Source of the DNA: Candidatus Epulonipiscium sp.
GTDB lineage: Bacteria; Bacillota_A; Clostridia; Lachnospirales; Cellulosilyticaceae
DNA length: 21,464 bases
Direction of reading: 5' to 3'
Assembly (NCBI GenBank): GCA_012841565.1
Contig: DUUM01000417.1
Location: forward strand, 1 to 21,464
Numbering within the stretch: the stretch's first letter is position 1; every line of letters begins with the position of its first letter. The translations under genes and the position numbers were made by a program. Positions 8,591 through 16,463 of the stretch are shown here, one piece after another. The notes below the pieces were generated by a model. That model was given only the letters and a program-made list of their open reading frames with translations, was not told the DNA's origin and searched no databases.

Positions 8591-9469
8591 TTATCCTTTT
8601 ATAGCCCCTGCAACCATTCCCTTAATAATTTGCTTACTAAATCCAAAATACAAAATAATAATTGGGGACATCGTAATAAGCATTGCAGCCATAATCTTTG
8701 TATAATCTGAACTAAATTGTCCTGTAAACTGAGTCATTGCCAAAGGCACTGTTTGTAATGCTGGATTTTTAATCAAGATTAATGCAAAAGAAAATTCATT
8801 CCAACATGCAAATGTTTGTATAATTGAAATTGTAACTAAAATCGGCTTACATATCGGCATAATTATTTGAAATAAAGTTCTAGTAAAGCTACTGCCATCG
8901 ATTGCCGCCGCTTCTTCTAGCGCCGTTGGAATTGCTTTTACAAATCCTTCTACTAAGAATATTGCAACTGGAAGCCCAAAGGCTATGTAAGGAATAAGCA
9001 AAGTATACCACTTATTAGATAACCCTGTCTTATTAAAAACAACGTAAATCGGTACTAGCAGTGAATGAATTGGAATAAGCATGCCCATTAAAAAAAGAAC
9101 ATACATGATCCGGTTACCCTTAAATTTAACCCTAGCTAATATATAACCAACAATAAATCCAAACAAAACAATCATTGCCACAGAAAGAATTGTGACCCTA
9201 AAGCTATTTATAATGGATTCGTATATGTGGTAATCTTTGTTGGTTAAGATGTTAATATAGTTTTTAAATGATGGATTTTTAGGGAGTCCCATTATATCTG
9301 CATTAAAAACTCTTTTGTCTTTTAAAGAAGAATAAAACATCCATATTAAAGGGAAGATTGAAGACACGGAAAATAAAATCAGTATCAGGTTTAAAATAAA
9401 CGATACAATATTTGTTTGGATTTTTAATGCCATACCCGTATCTGATATTGCTTTTTTATCACGTCTCAT
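8591..9469 (-). CDS. Sugar ABC transporter permease, MalG-type
   Basis: A 292-residue inner-membrane permease of the carbohydrate (CUT1) importer family with about six membrane segments. The EAA loop that contacts the ATPase is EAAAIDGSSFTRTLFQIIMP (about 186-205). The C-terminus AGAIKG is typical of MalG relatives. The TTG at 9472 also opens the frame, but the ATG at 9469 is preferred because it lies 8 bases after AGGAG and overlaps the previous gene's stop by one base (TGATG). That overlap implies translational coupling with the partner permease. The substrate cannot be read from the sequence; the neighbouring glycosidases suggest gluco- or xylogluco-oligosaccharides. Confidence 0.92.
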   Translation of the reverse strand: MRRDKKAISDTGMALKIQTNIVSFILNLILILFSVSSIFPLIWMFYSSLKDKRVFNADIMGLPKNPSFKNYINILTNKDYHIYESIINSFRVTILSVAMIVLFGFIVGYILARVKFKGNRIMYVLFLMGMLIPIHSLLVPIYVVFNKTGLSNKWYTLLIPYIAFGLPVAIFLVEGFVKAIPTALEEAAAIDGSSFTRTLFQIIMPICKPILVTISIIQTFACWNEFSFALILIKNPALQTVPLAMTQFTGQFSSDYTKIMAAMLITMSPIIILYFGFSKQIIKGMVAGAIKG

Positions 9470-10365
9470 CAAATCATCTCCTTTTCTTTTGATAGGTAGC
9501 CTATAAATAACTGAACACCGCCAATAATAATCAAACTTGCTACGAAGATCCCAATGGATATTGCACTACCATAGCCCATGTTTTGTTGGGCAAAAGATAC
9601 CTTGTATCCATAAAGCGCCATTACCATAGATGAATTACCTGGCCCACCTGATGTCATAACAAATATATGATCAAAAACCTTCATATTTCCTGCAACACAA
9701 AGTGTTATACAAACCAGTATTGTATTTTTAATTAAAGGAATAATAACATAAATTGCTCTTTGCCATGCATTAGCACCATCTATCTCAGCCACTTCAAAAA
9801 TCTCTTTATCAACAGAAGAAATAGCTGATAGTAAGATAACCATGTAGTAACCTATAAACTGCCAAATTAATGGAATTGCTATGAGTAGCATAACTAGTTT
9901 AGGTTCATTTAACCATACCTTAATAAGATCTGACTTTCCTATTGCAGCCAGAAACCAATTTAAAACACCTCTTTTATAATCATACACCATAGTCCAAATA
10001 AATCCGATATAGACAGCTGAAATAGTACTTGGAAAGAATCCGAATGTACGATGAATTCCCTTAAACTTTACTAAACGTGAGTTAATCATTAAAACAAATA
10101 TAAATGCTAGACCAATCTGTCCAACAATACAAAGAAGGACTATATACATATTGTGGTTTAGTGACTGCCAGAAAACCCCATCCTTTAAAAGCGTAACATA
10201 ATTTTCTAGTCCAACAAATGTTTTATTAGGCCCCCCTTTCCATTCAAAAAAACTATAGTATCCAGCCGTTACAAGTGGCAAAAATACCGCAAATATATAG
10301 AGCATAACTGGAACAAATAAATAAGCAATTATGGTTCTATTTTTAGGCCTGATAGAACTTGACAT
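9469..10365 (-). CDS. Sugar ABC transporter permease, MalF/UgpA-type
   Basis: A 298-residue permease forming the membrane channel together with the MalG-type partner that overlaps its stop codon. About six membrane segments are visible, with the EAA loop EVAEIDGANAWQRAIYVIIP at 191-210. The conserved FDHIFVMTSGGPGNSS segment follows in the next loop. The ATG at 10365 comes 7 bases after AAGGAGG; an out-of-frame ATG lies between site and start. A stable hairpin separates it from the upstream binding-protein gene. No ATPase gene exists in the locus, as is usual for Firmicutes CUT1 systems that borrow a shared MsmK/UgpC-like ATPase. Confidence 0.92.
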   Translation of the reverse strand: MSSSIRPKNRTIIAYLFVPVMLYIFAVFLPLVTAGYYSFFEWKGGPNKTFVGLENYVTLLKDGVFWQSLNHNMYIVLLCIVGQIGLAFIFVLMINSRLVKFKGIHRTFGFFPSTISAVYIGFIWTMVYDYKRGVLNWFLAAIGKSDLIKVWLNEPKLVMLLIAIPLIWQFIGYYMVILLSAISSVDKEIFEVAEIDGANAWQRAIYVIIPLIKNTILVCITLCVAGNMKVFDHIFVMTSGGPGNSSMVMALYGYKVSFAQQNMGYGSAISIGIFVASLIIIGGVQLFIGYLSKEKEMI

Positions 10366-10412
10366 TTCATTCCCTCCTTAAAGTAATTTTATACTAAGTG
10401 ATTTTAAATTAG

Positions 10413-10450
10413 TATTAGCCTTATCTGAAAGCCTTCAGATAAGGCCAATA
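10413..10450 (-). promoter_or_regulatory. Intercistronic hairpin between binding protein and permease genes
   Basis: An 11-pair perfect stem (10418-10428 with 10435-10445) extends to 16 pairs through one mismatch that becomes G-U on the minus strand. There is no U-run after it, so it is not a standard terminator. Hairpins at this point in sugar ABC operons commonly protect the 3' end of the binding-protein message or reduce readthrough, giving more binding protein than permease. Confidence 0.7.
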
Positions 10451-10460
10451 TTATAAAAAC

Positions 10461-11876
10461 TTATTTACTCGCTTCGTATGCCTTTTGAGTATCTGCGGCA
10501 ACTTTTTCTGGCGTTGTATCACCATTTAACATGCTTTGAAGTTCTGTATTAAATACATCCCAAACAGCACCTGAAAGGTATGAATCATAAATTTCACAAG
10601 CTTTGTTATCTACATAAGAGAAGTTATAAAAATCTTGTGTATATTGATCAAACTTACTTAAGTCAACATTATCAACTTGAGTAATACCACCAAGCGCATA
10701 ATTTGAAGCAACATATTCAGCAAATTTAGGGCCTGTCAATTCATATGCTAAGTCAATAGCTGCTGCTAATTTATCTGGATCTTCCGCTACTTTTGAATTA
10801 ATTGCAACGCCATATCCAAGTCCAATTGCATGTGATTTCTCAGAAGCTGTTGCACCTTCTGGTTGTGGAAATACAGCAAATTTAGTTGTCTCATAAGCTG
10901 GTGTTCCTTTTAGTGTTGCTTGGATATAAGAGATATCCCAGTTACCACCAATAAATGCTGCTGCGTCTCCTGAAATATAGTATTCTCTTGCAGCTTCATT
11001 ATCAATTGCGTTAAAGTCTACGTTAAATATACCTGTAGATTTTGAGAAAAGATTTTGAGAAAACTTAAGTGCATCAACAAATGGTTGATCTGTAAATGCT
11101 GCGCCTTTTCCTTCTATTAAGGAATAAGTCCAATCAGATCCTGTAAAACGATCACCAATAGCTGTTATAAAACATGAGTTTGCTTGCCATTTACCACTGT
11201 TACCAAATGCTATTGTATCAATACCTTTTGTATCAAAAACCTTTTTTGCTTCTATAACTTCATTCCATGTTGTAGGGAAAGCATCGAATCCAGCTTCTGC
11301 CCATAAGGCTGAATCATAAGCAATAACTGTACAAGTACCACCTGTTAAAGCTGGAAGAGCATAGATACTATCTCCACCTTTAAATGGGTAAAATAAGTTA
11401 TTGTCATATTTATCTGCATAAGGAGAGTCTTTTATAATGTCTGTCATATCAAGTATTAGACCCTGTTCTGCAAAAGACTTTGTATTCATCCCTTGTAATA
11501 AAAATACATCTGGTAAATCATTTGCTGCTGCTAAAGTAGCTATCTGAGTTTTATAATCAGCATTAGCTAGTACAGATTGTTGTAATTTAATATTTGAGTT
11601 GTCACTTTCCCACCCAGCTATTACAGTACGAAACCCATCAGATCCCCCATTACCTTCCGACTCTTCGGATGTTGAAAAGTGCATCAGTTCAAGTTCGCCA
11701 TTATATGCTAGCTTTCCCTCTTCTACAACATCGGCTGGTTTTTCTTCTTTTACCTCTACTACTGGCGTCTCCCCTGCCGATTCTTGACTAGCTGGTTCTT
11801 TACTACCACACCCTGCTAGCATTGTTGTTGCCAAAGCCATTACTAATAATCCACTTAATAATTTTCTTTTCTTCAT
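10461..11876 (-). CDS. Sugar-binding lipoprotein of an ABC transporter
   Basis: A 471-residue extracellular solute-binding protein (family 1, MalE-like) anchored to the membrane by lipid. The N-terminus is MKKRKLLSG followed by a hydrophobic stretch and the lipobox LAGC with Cys23. A charged, Glu/Pro-rich linker (about 28-55) precedes the folded domain. The frame can start at an ATG at 11891, but that codon overlaps the ribosome site. The ATG at 11876 lies 8 bases after GGAGG and gives a proper lipoprotein signal, so it was chosen. It is the first transporter gene after lacI, 124 bases away, and is followed by a hairpin that may raise its expression. The ligand is inferred to be a beta-gluco or xylogluco-oligosaccharide. 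Confidence 0.92.
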   Translation of the reverse strand: MKKRKLLSGLLVMALATTMLAGCGSKEPASQESAGETPVVEVKEEKPADVVEEGKLAYNGELELMHFSTSEESEGNGGSDGFRTVIAGWESDNSNIKLQQSVLANADYKTQIATLAAANDLPDVFLLQGMNTKSFAEQGLILDMTDIIKDSPYADKYDNNLFYPFKGGDSIYALPALTGGTCTVIAYDSALWAEAGFDAFPTTWNEVIEAKKVFDTKGIDTIAFGNSGKWQANSCFITAIGDRFTGSDWTYSLIEGKGAAFTDQPFVDALKFSQNLFSKSTGIFNVDFNAIDNEAAREYYISGDAAAFIGGNWDISYIQATLKGTPAYETTKFAVFPQPEGATASEKSHAIGLGYGVAINSKVAEDPDKLAAAIDLAYELTGPKFAEYVASNYALGGITQVDNVDLSKFDQYTQDFYNFSYVDNKACEIYDSYLSGAVWDVFNTELQSMLNGDTTPEKVAADTQKAYEASK

Positions 11877-12000
11877 TCCTATTACCTCCATTTTTGTTAG
11901 TGGTAATGTCGAATTGACATCCCCTCATGTGTTGGCACTTTTATGTTTAAAGGCAGATGCTCTATTAAACCCCTAAAGCATTCCCCCCTTGCCACTATGG

Positions 12001-13014
12001 TTAGTTTAGTTTTTTAACGGATGATCCTTCTAAAATTACAGTAGGAACATAAATAACTTGTTGCTTCTGATTATTTTCTATAAGGTTAACTATTTTTTCT
12101 CCTGCTAATTTACCTATCATTTCTGTATCTTGTTTAATAGTTGTTAACCTTGGTGTCATAATCCGTGAAAATTCTAAACCATCATATCCTACTAATGATA
12201 TATCTTCTGGAATTCTAATGTTGAGTTGGCTAGCAGTCCTATAAACGGCTAATGCTGCATAATCATCAGGTAACAGTAAAGCTGTTGGTCTGTGCTTCAT
12301 CTTTAAGATTTTCTCACAACTCTTCGCTGTAACTTCCCATTCATAGTAGGCTCCCTCCATAATCCAGTTCTTATTGGGTTTTATGTTAGCTTCTTGCATT
12401 GCTTCATAAAAACCACTAATCCTATGTGGTGTAACCTCTGTACTAGTGTATTGCCCATGTATAAAACCAATGTCTTTATGACCATTTTCAACGAGGTGAT
12501 TAACAGCCCTTTTTACACCTTCATGATTTTGAGAAATGATACTGGATTTCCCTGCTATTTCCTTGTCAATTAATACAACTGGTATATTACTATTAATGAG
12601 CTGTATCACATCTTCAGCGTTAAAATCAATACAAGCTATAATAACGCCATCAACGCCCCTGTATCTACAATGCTCTAAAAAACTAGCATTTTTTTGTTTG
12701 GCAAATTTGGATGATATGAAAGTAATGTCATACCCTCTTTCTTCTAACTCTGCCCTAGCACTTTCCAAAATAGCCGCAAAGAATGCATGTGTCAATCCAC
12801 TATTAGATTCATCTGCAAACAAAACACCAATATTATAACTTCTTTTTGTAATTAATGACCTTGCATGCGAATTGGGTTGGTATTCCATTTCTACAGCTAG
12901 TTTTTTAATTCTTACCTTTGTTTTATCTGAAATATCACTGTGGTCATTAAGAGCTTTACTGACAGTTGCCCCGCTTACCTTCGCTACTTTTGCTATGTCA
13001 TATATGGTTACCAT
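12001..13014 (-). CDS. LacI-family transcriptional regulator
   Basis: A 337-residue LacI/GalR-type regulator, probably the repressor of this sugar locus. It has an N-terminal helix-turn-helix (VTIYDIAKVAKVSGATVSKA, 2-21), a hinge helix ending YQPNSHARSL whose leucine normally inserts into a central CG step of the operator, then a periplasmic-binding-protein-like sugar domain (about 60-335). The frame could start with a TTG at 13032, but that codon overlaps the ribosome site AGGAGA. The ATG at 13014 (MVTIYD) fits the family. No terminator separates it from the binding-protein gene, so it may be the first gene of the operon. Three CG-centred operator-like sites lie upstream, suggesting autoregulation. 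The inducer is unknown. Confidence 0.92.
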   Translation of the reverse strand: MVTIYDIAKVAKVSGATVSKALNDHSDISDKTKVRIKKLAVEMEYQPNSHARSLITKRSYNIGVLFADESNSGLTHAFFAAILESARAELEERGYDITFISSKFAKQKNASFLEHCRYRGVDGVIIACIDFNAEDVIQLINSNIPVVLIDKEIAGKSSIISQNHEGVKRAVNHLVENGHKDIGFIHGQYTSTEVTPHRISGFYEAMQEANIKPNKNWIMEGAYYEWEVTAKSCEKILKMKHRPTALLLPDDYAALAVYRTASQLNIRIPEDISLVGYDGLEFSRIMTPRLTTIKQDTEMIGKLAGEKIVNLIENNQKQQVIYVPTVILEGSSVKKLN

Positions 13015-13043
13015 GCGTTCTCTCCTATACAAATTAACCTAAC

Positions 13044-13055
13044 TTAACCGATTAC
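13044..13055. promoter_or_regulatory. LacI-type operator candidate 1
   Basis: TTAACCGATTAC, a near palindrome around CG (ideal form TTAAYCGRTTAA), 30 bases upstream of the lacI start codon. It resembles two further copies at 13138 and 13249. Confidence 0.5.
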
Positions 13056-13137
13056 GCTATTTCTTAAATAAAAAAACAGTTTATTTTTTGTACACTAAAT
13101 CAATAATTATTGCTTTTATTTTGTTCATATAAACAGG

Positions 13138-13149
13138 TTAATCGGGAAA
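13138..13149. promoter_or_regulatory. LacI-type operator candidate 2
   Basis: TTAATCGGGAAA. The left half matches the other two sites fully (TTAAYCGR); the right half is degenerate. Its centre is 94 bases from candidate 1. It could be an auxiliary site for DNA looping. Confidence 0.4.
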
Positions 13150-13248
13150 AATAATTCTTTTTACTTATTTCTTACTTGTAAAAGTCCAGTGTTTAGTAAA
13201 AATACACTTTTAAAATTTATGTATGAGCACTTCCATGTGTATAGTTAC

Positions 13249-13260
13249 TTAATCGGTTTC
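13249..13260. promoter_or_regulatory. LacI-type operator candidate 3, at the transcription start
   Basis: TTAATCGGTTTC, centred near +14 of the promoter at 13275-13303. A repressor bound here would block initiation, so this is the most credible of the three sites. Confidence 0.55.
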
Positions 13261-13274
13261 TATTACTTGATTTC

Positions 13275-13303
13275 ATAATATCATGTCTTTTTAATAAAGT
13301 CAA
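13275..13303 (-). promoter_or_regulatory. Sigma-A promoter of the lacI/transporter operon
   Basis: On the minus strand TTGACT (13298-13303) and TATTAT (13275-13280) are exactly 17 bases apart, five of six matches in each box. RNA would start near 13268, giving a leader of about 250 bases before lacI that contains two further operator-like sites. Confidence 0.65.
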
Positions 13304-13310
13304 TGACTTA

Positions 13311-13801
13311 TTATAATCTTTGTATATAATAGTGACTTTTCAAAAAACACCATCTTGCTAATTTTTGATGGCGAATTTGTTTCATTTCACTGGTGATAGA
13401 GAATTTACAGTTATTTTTCTGAGAGATTTCTTTGAGATTTAGAAGGAGCATCAAAGTCTTGGCATCAGCCTCATTTGCATCACAACTTGAGCTACTAAAG
13501 AGAATGATATAGTCAGGTCCCTCCATAGCATATTTTTCTAACACATCAATATTATAGATATCTTCTATTCTGAACTGAAATCTTAATATTTTTAAGCTTT
13601 AGGGCTTCTAACTCTTCCATGTCTGGCGCTTGATCTACTGCAATGGTTACCATAGAAGCTTCGGCCACATAATGATCTAGCTCTAAAAGCATGCCTGGCA
13701 ATAATTCATTATAACCAATCAGTAGCATTTTTTCTTTCTTAACCTTCTTTTCTCCCGTTGGTCGAGCAATAGCCACCGTATCAAATTTAGGTGTTGTATT
13801 C
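13311..13801 (-). pseudogene. Remnant of a CASTOR/POLLUX-type ion channel
   Basis: Two minus-strand fragments form one broken gene. The upstream piece (13801-13552) reads EKMLLIGYNELLPGMLLELD; the downstream piece (about 13578-13311, in another frame) reads EGPDYIILFSSSSCDANEAD and later FSITSEMKQIRHQKLA. These match in order the NAD-binding-like regulatory domain of CASTOR/POLLUX-related channels, where the second strand is followed by an Asp-rich segment and an ISEILD-like motif. The frame change is near 13570 (a one-base shift around GTTCAGAATAG), and a stop lies just upstream of the first piece. The membrane part and the C-terminal half are missing; intact relatives are several hundred residues longer. 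No ribosome site precedes either piece. The family call rests on motif order and is moderate. Confidence 0.6.
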
Positions 13802-13896
13802 TAGTTTAAATTACCTAATTAAGTAAATCCTGCATAATATATATTATAGTGAGTCTATTTAATTTTGTCGTCCATCCAAAGTATGACTAGCGTAAT

Positions 13897-13960
13897 AAAA
13901 GGACAGCTCATAAATTTTCTAGTTTTCAAAACTAGTAAAATTTATAAACTGTCCTTTTTT
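13897..13960 (-). terminator. Terminator after relQ (may act both ways)
   Basis: A long inverted repeat: aaaggacag pairs with ctgtccttt and ataaatttt with aaaatttat, interrupted by a 3-base mismatch and a one-base bulge, with a short ttcaa-type loop. It lies 17 bases past the relQ stop. The minus side continues as UUUUAUUA; the plus side has a stronger U-run (13954-13960), but no plus-strand gene lies before it. Confidence 0.8.
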
Positions 13961-13976
13961 TATTAGAAACCAATCT

Positions 13977-14786
13977 TTAGAGTAGTTTCTGTGTCCCGTA
14001 AACCTGGGCAATGGTATCTATCTTGTGGCTAAAGTCTTGAAGGGCATCCACATCTCCATCTTCCCATAACTTCCAAAATGTCTCGTACAAATCATTCATT
14101 TCTTGGGTGTCTGAGGTGCTTGTAAGACCTTTAATACTTTCAAATATATCTGCTATAACATTGGATTCTATTTGAAATTTCTTTTGAGCCTTCATTGCTT
14201 CTTCACGTATTTCTGCCATTTCTTGATCTAATAAGTAAGCTGCTTCTGCTGCTTTACTAATTCTCTCTTCAATATGTTTAGGCATATTTTTTTTATATTT
14301 ATAGCGCAAAGAATGTTCAATCGTTGCCCAAAAGTTCATAGCTAGGGTTCTTATTTGTATTTCTGCAAAAACAACCTTTTCTCCAAATGCTGTTTGGATA
14401 GGGTACTTAATAATCATATGAAAACTACGGTATCCGCTTCTTTTCATATTTTCTATGTAGTCCCGTTCTTCTACAATAAACAAATCTTTTCCATCCCGAT
14501 CCCTAATGATCTCTACAACTTTATATATGTCCCCTACAAACTGACACATGATTCTTATACCTGCAATATCTTCAATCTTCTCTTCTAAATCCTCTAAAGA
14601 TATATTTTTCTTTTTAGATTTTTCAATAATACTAGATATCGTCTTAACACGCCCTGTAACAAATTCAATGGGAGAATATTCATCTAATAGCCTATACTCA
14701 TTTCTAATACTTCTAAACTTTACCTTTAATTCTTCTACTGCTTGCTCGTATGGAACTAATATATGTTTCCACTTTCGCATCTCCAT
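13977..14786 (-). CDS. relQ: Small alarmone synthetase (RelQ/YjbM type)
   Basis: A 269-residue synthetase-only member of the RelA/SpoT family, transferring pyrophosphate from ATP to GDP or GTP to make (p)ppGpp. It aligns with Bacillus YjbM from the first residues: WKHILVPYEQAVEELKVK, SPIEFVTGRVK (38-48), catalytic Asp73 in EDIAGIRIMCQF, SGYRSFH (117-123) and Glu142 in AEIQIRTLAMNFWATIEHSL. There is no HD hydrolase and no TGS/ACT regulatory domain. The C-terminus runs about 60 residues beyond YjbM with an acidic, helical segment (about 205-269). The ATG at 14786 follows AGGTGGTGGG and has a strong promoter. It is monocistronic, ended by the hairpin at 13897. Confidence 0.92.
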   Translation of the reverse strand: MEMRKWKHILVPYEQAVEELKVKFRSIRNEYRLLDEYSPIEFVTGRVKTISSIIEKSKKKNISLEDLEEKIEDIAGIRIMCQFVGDIYKVVEIIRDRDGKDLFIVEERDYIENMKRSGYRSFHMIIKYPIQTAFGEKVVFAEIQIRTLAMNFWATIEHSLRYKYKKNMPKHIEERISKAAEAAYLLDQEMAEIREEAMKAQKKFQIESNVIADIFESIKGLTSTSDTQEMNDLYETFWKLWEDGDVDALQDFSHKIDTIAQVYGTQKLL

Positions 14787-14826
14787 ATTTTCCCACCACC
14801 TTTACGACTGATACTAACTCTTCTCT

Positions 14827-14854
14827 ATTATACCAAATTATAATCTTAATTCAA
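14827..14854 (-). promoter_or_regulatory. Strong promoter of relQ
   Basis: On the minus strand TTGAAT (14849-14854) and TATAAT (14827-14832) are 16 bases apart, with TGG forming an extended -10. It lies about 40 bases before the relQ start. Confidence 0.7.
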
Positions 14855-14876
14855 TGAATATTTAGACCGATAATGG

Positions 14877-14905
14877 TTCATATTTATTTATTCTTCTCAT
14901 ATATT
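14877..14905 (+). promoter_or_regulatory. Promoter candidate for spoVB
   Basis: TTCATA and TATATT with a 17-base spacer, predicting a start near 14912. It is divergent from, and adjacent to, the relQ promoter. Confidence 0.45.
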
Positions 14906-14936
14906 GTACAAACACCTATGCTAAGGAAGCGATACC

Positions 14937-16463
14937 ATGTCAAAGAATACCCTCGTCATAAGCACTTTAATTTTAACACTGGCAAGTTTTATTACCCGTA
15001 TTTTTGGCTTTATATTTAGGATATACATGTCTAAAGTTATGGGCGCAGAGGCCCTCGGCCTGTACCAACTTGTTTTCCCGATTTATATTTTAGCCTGGAC
15101 AATATCTGCTGCTGGAATTTCCGTAGCGGTTTCCCAACTTGTAGCCACTGAAACCGGCAAAGGCCAAAGCGGTAATGCCCTGCGTATTGCTAAACTTGCT
15201 ATTTTCATATCTGTCTTTATAGGATGTATTCTCTCTATTGTCCTATATGTATGTGCAGAGCCTATTGCTACCGTACTCATCCATGAACCTAGAACCATAT
15301 TGTCCCTTAAAATTTTGAGTGCCTGTGTGCCTTTTATGGCCGCCTCCTCAAGTATAAAAGGGTACTTTTATGGTAAGCAAGAAATGGGTAAACCTGCGAT
15401 TGGGCAAATAATAGAACAATCCATTCGTATGATCACTATTTATTTGTTTACTGGCTTTTTTATTTCCAAAGGCTTAGAGTATGCCTGTGCCCTTGGGGTG
15501 CTCGGTATGTCTGTTGGCGAAGTTATATCCTTTTTCTATACTTATCTGGCCTATAAAAATCATATTAGAAAAAACCCCGTATCTCGGATTATTTTACCTC
15601 GGTACAAAGCCCTTGTAGTGCTTTCTTCTTGTGCAGTACCACTTACATTAAACCGGTTTATAACATCTTTCTTGCAATCGGCAGAAAATATTTTAATTCC
15701 TATAAAATTACAGGAATTCGGACTGACAAACCATCAAGCATTAAGTGTATATGGTCAGTTTACTGGAATGACAATGCCTCTTATTTTTTTCCCATCTGTC
15801 GTGACTGCTTCACTTGCCACCGCTCTTATTCCTGCTGTTTCCCATGCTAAAGCCGCAAGAAATCAAGAGCAACTTCAGTTTACGGTGTCTAAAACAATTC
15901 AATTTACTTTACTAATTGGTATCGGCTCAACTGCTCTTTTTATGTCCTTGCCACATGAGATTGCCAAGGTTATTTATAATCAACCAGCTGTTGGTGATAT
16001 GCTTTACGCTTTATCCTTTGTCTGCCCATTTTTTTACCTTCAATCTACACTTTTAGGTGTGTTACACGGACTTGGAAAGCAATTTGAAATAGTCGTTAGT
16101 AGTATTTGGGGATCCGGTATTTGCATAACTATTATTTATTTCGCAGTGCCTGCTAAGGGTCTTATTGGATTTATCGCAGCCCTTATTATCTCATCATCTG
16201 TCGTTACCATTTTGCATCTTTCAAATGTATTAAAATATACATCTATACCGATTGATGTGGTTAATTGGTTCTTGAAGCCCTCCCTAGCAGCAGCCGCTGG
16301 TGCTTTAACAATGAAATATGCCTTACACCGCTATTTAGTTAATGTTTTTTCTATGGGTCTCTCTACCATAATTGCTATTATAGCTTTAGGATTATTTTAC
16401 ATACTTTTCTTGTTTTTACTGGGGTCTCTTACCCTTGAGGATGTTCGTATTTTTAGCAAATAG
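14937..16463 (+). CDS. spoVB: SpoVB-like MOP-superfamily flippase
   Basis: A 508-residue integral membrane protein with about 14 hydrophobic segments, close to the length of Bacillus SpoVB (518). It belongs to the polysaccharide-export/lipid-II flippase branch. In spore-formers SpoVB is needed for cortex peptidoglycan, probably moving lipid-linked precursors. Typical features are the N-terminal TRIFGFIFRIYMSKVMGAEA, then GLYQLVFPIYILAWTISAAG, and the GYFYGKQEMGKPAIGQIIEQ loop near residue 145. The ATG follows AAGGAAG by 8 bases. It converges on rarA with directly abutting stop codons and no terminator. It may instead be a vegetative YtgP-type paralogue, since the family has several members per genome. 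Confidence 0.82.
   Translation: MSKNTLVISTLILTLASFITRIFGFIFRIYMSKVMGAEALGLYQLVFPIYILAWTISAAGISVAVSQLVATETGKGQSGNALRIAKLAIFISVFIGCILSIVLYVCAEPIATVLIHEPRTILSLKILSACVPFMAASSSIKGYFYGKQEMGKPAIGQIIEQSIRMITIYLFTGFFISKGLEYACALGVLGMSVGEVISFFYTYLAYKNHIRKNPVSRIILPRYKALVVLSSCAVPLTLNRFITSFLQSAENILIPIKLQEFGLTNHQALSVYGQFTGMTMPLIFFPSVVTASLATALIPAVSHAKAARNQEQLQFTVSKTIQFTLLIGIGSTALFMSLPHEIAKVIYNQPAVGDMLYALSFVCPFFYLQSTLLGVLHGLGKQFEIVVSSIWGSGICITIIYFAVPAKGLIGFIAALIISSSVVTILHLSNVLKYTSIPIDVVNWFLKPSLAAAAGALTMKYALHRYLVNVFSMGLSTIIAIIALGLFYILFLFLLGSLTLEDVRIFSK

Noticed and set aside
13061..13100. A-run and T-run that could be a terminator after the pseudogene
   Set aside because: The only pairing is A against T with no GC in the stem, and it lies between a promoter and its gene.
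14355..14811. Plus-strand frames of 77 and 87 codons over relQ
   Set aside because: Antisense shadows of a conserved gene, one of them running through its promoter side without a ribosome site.
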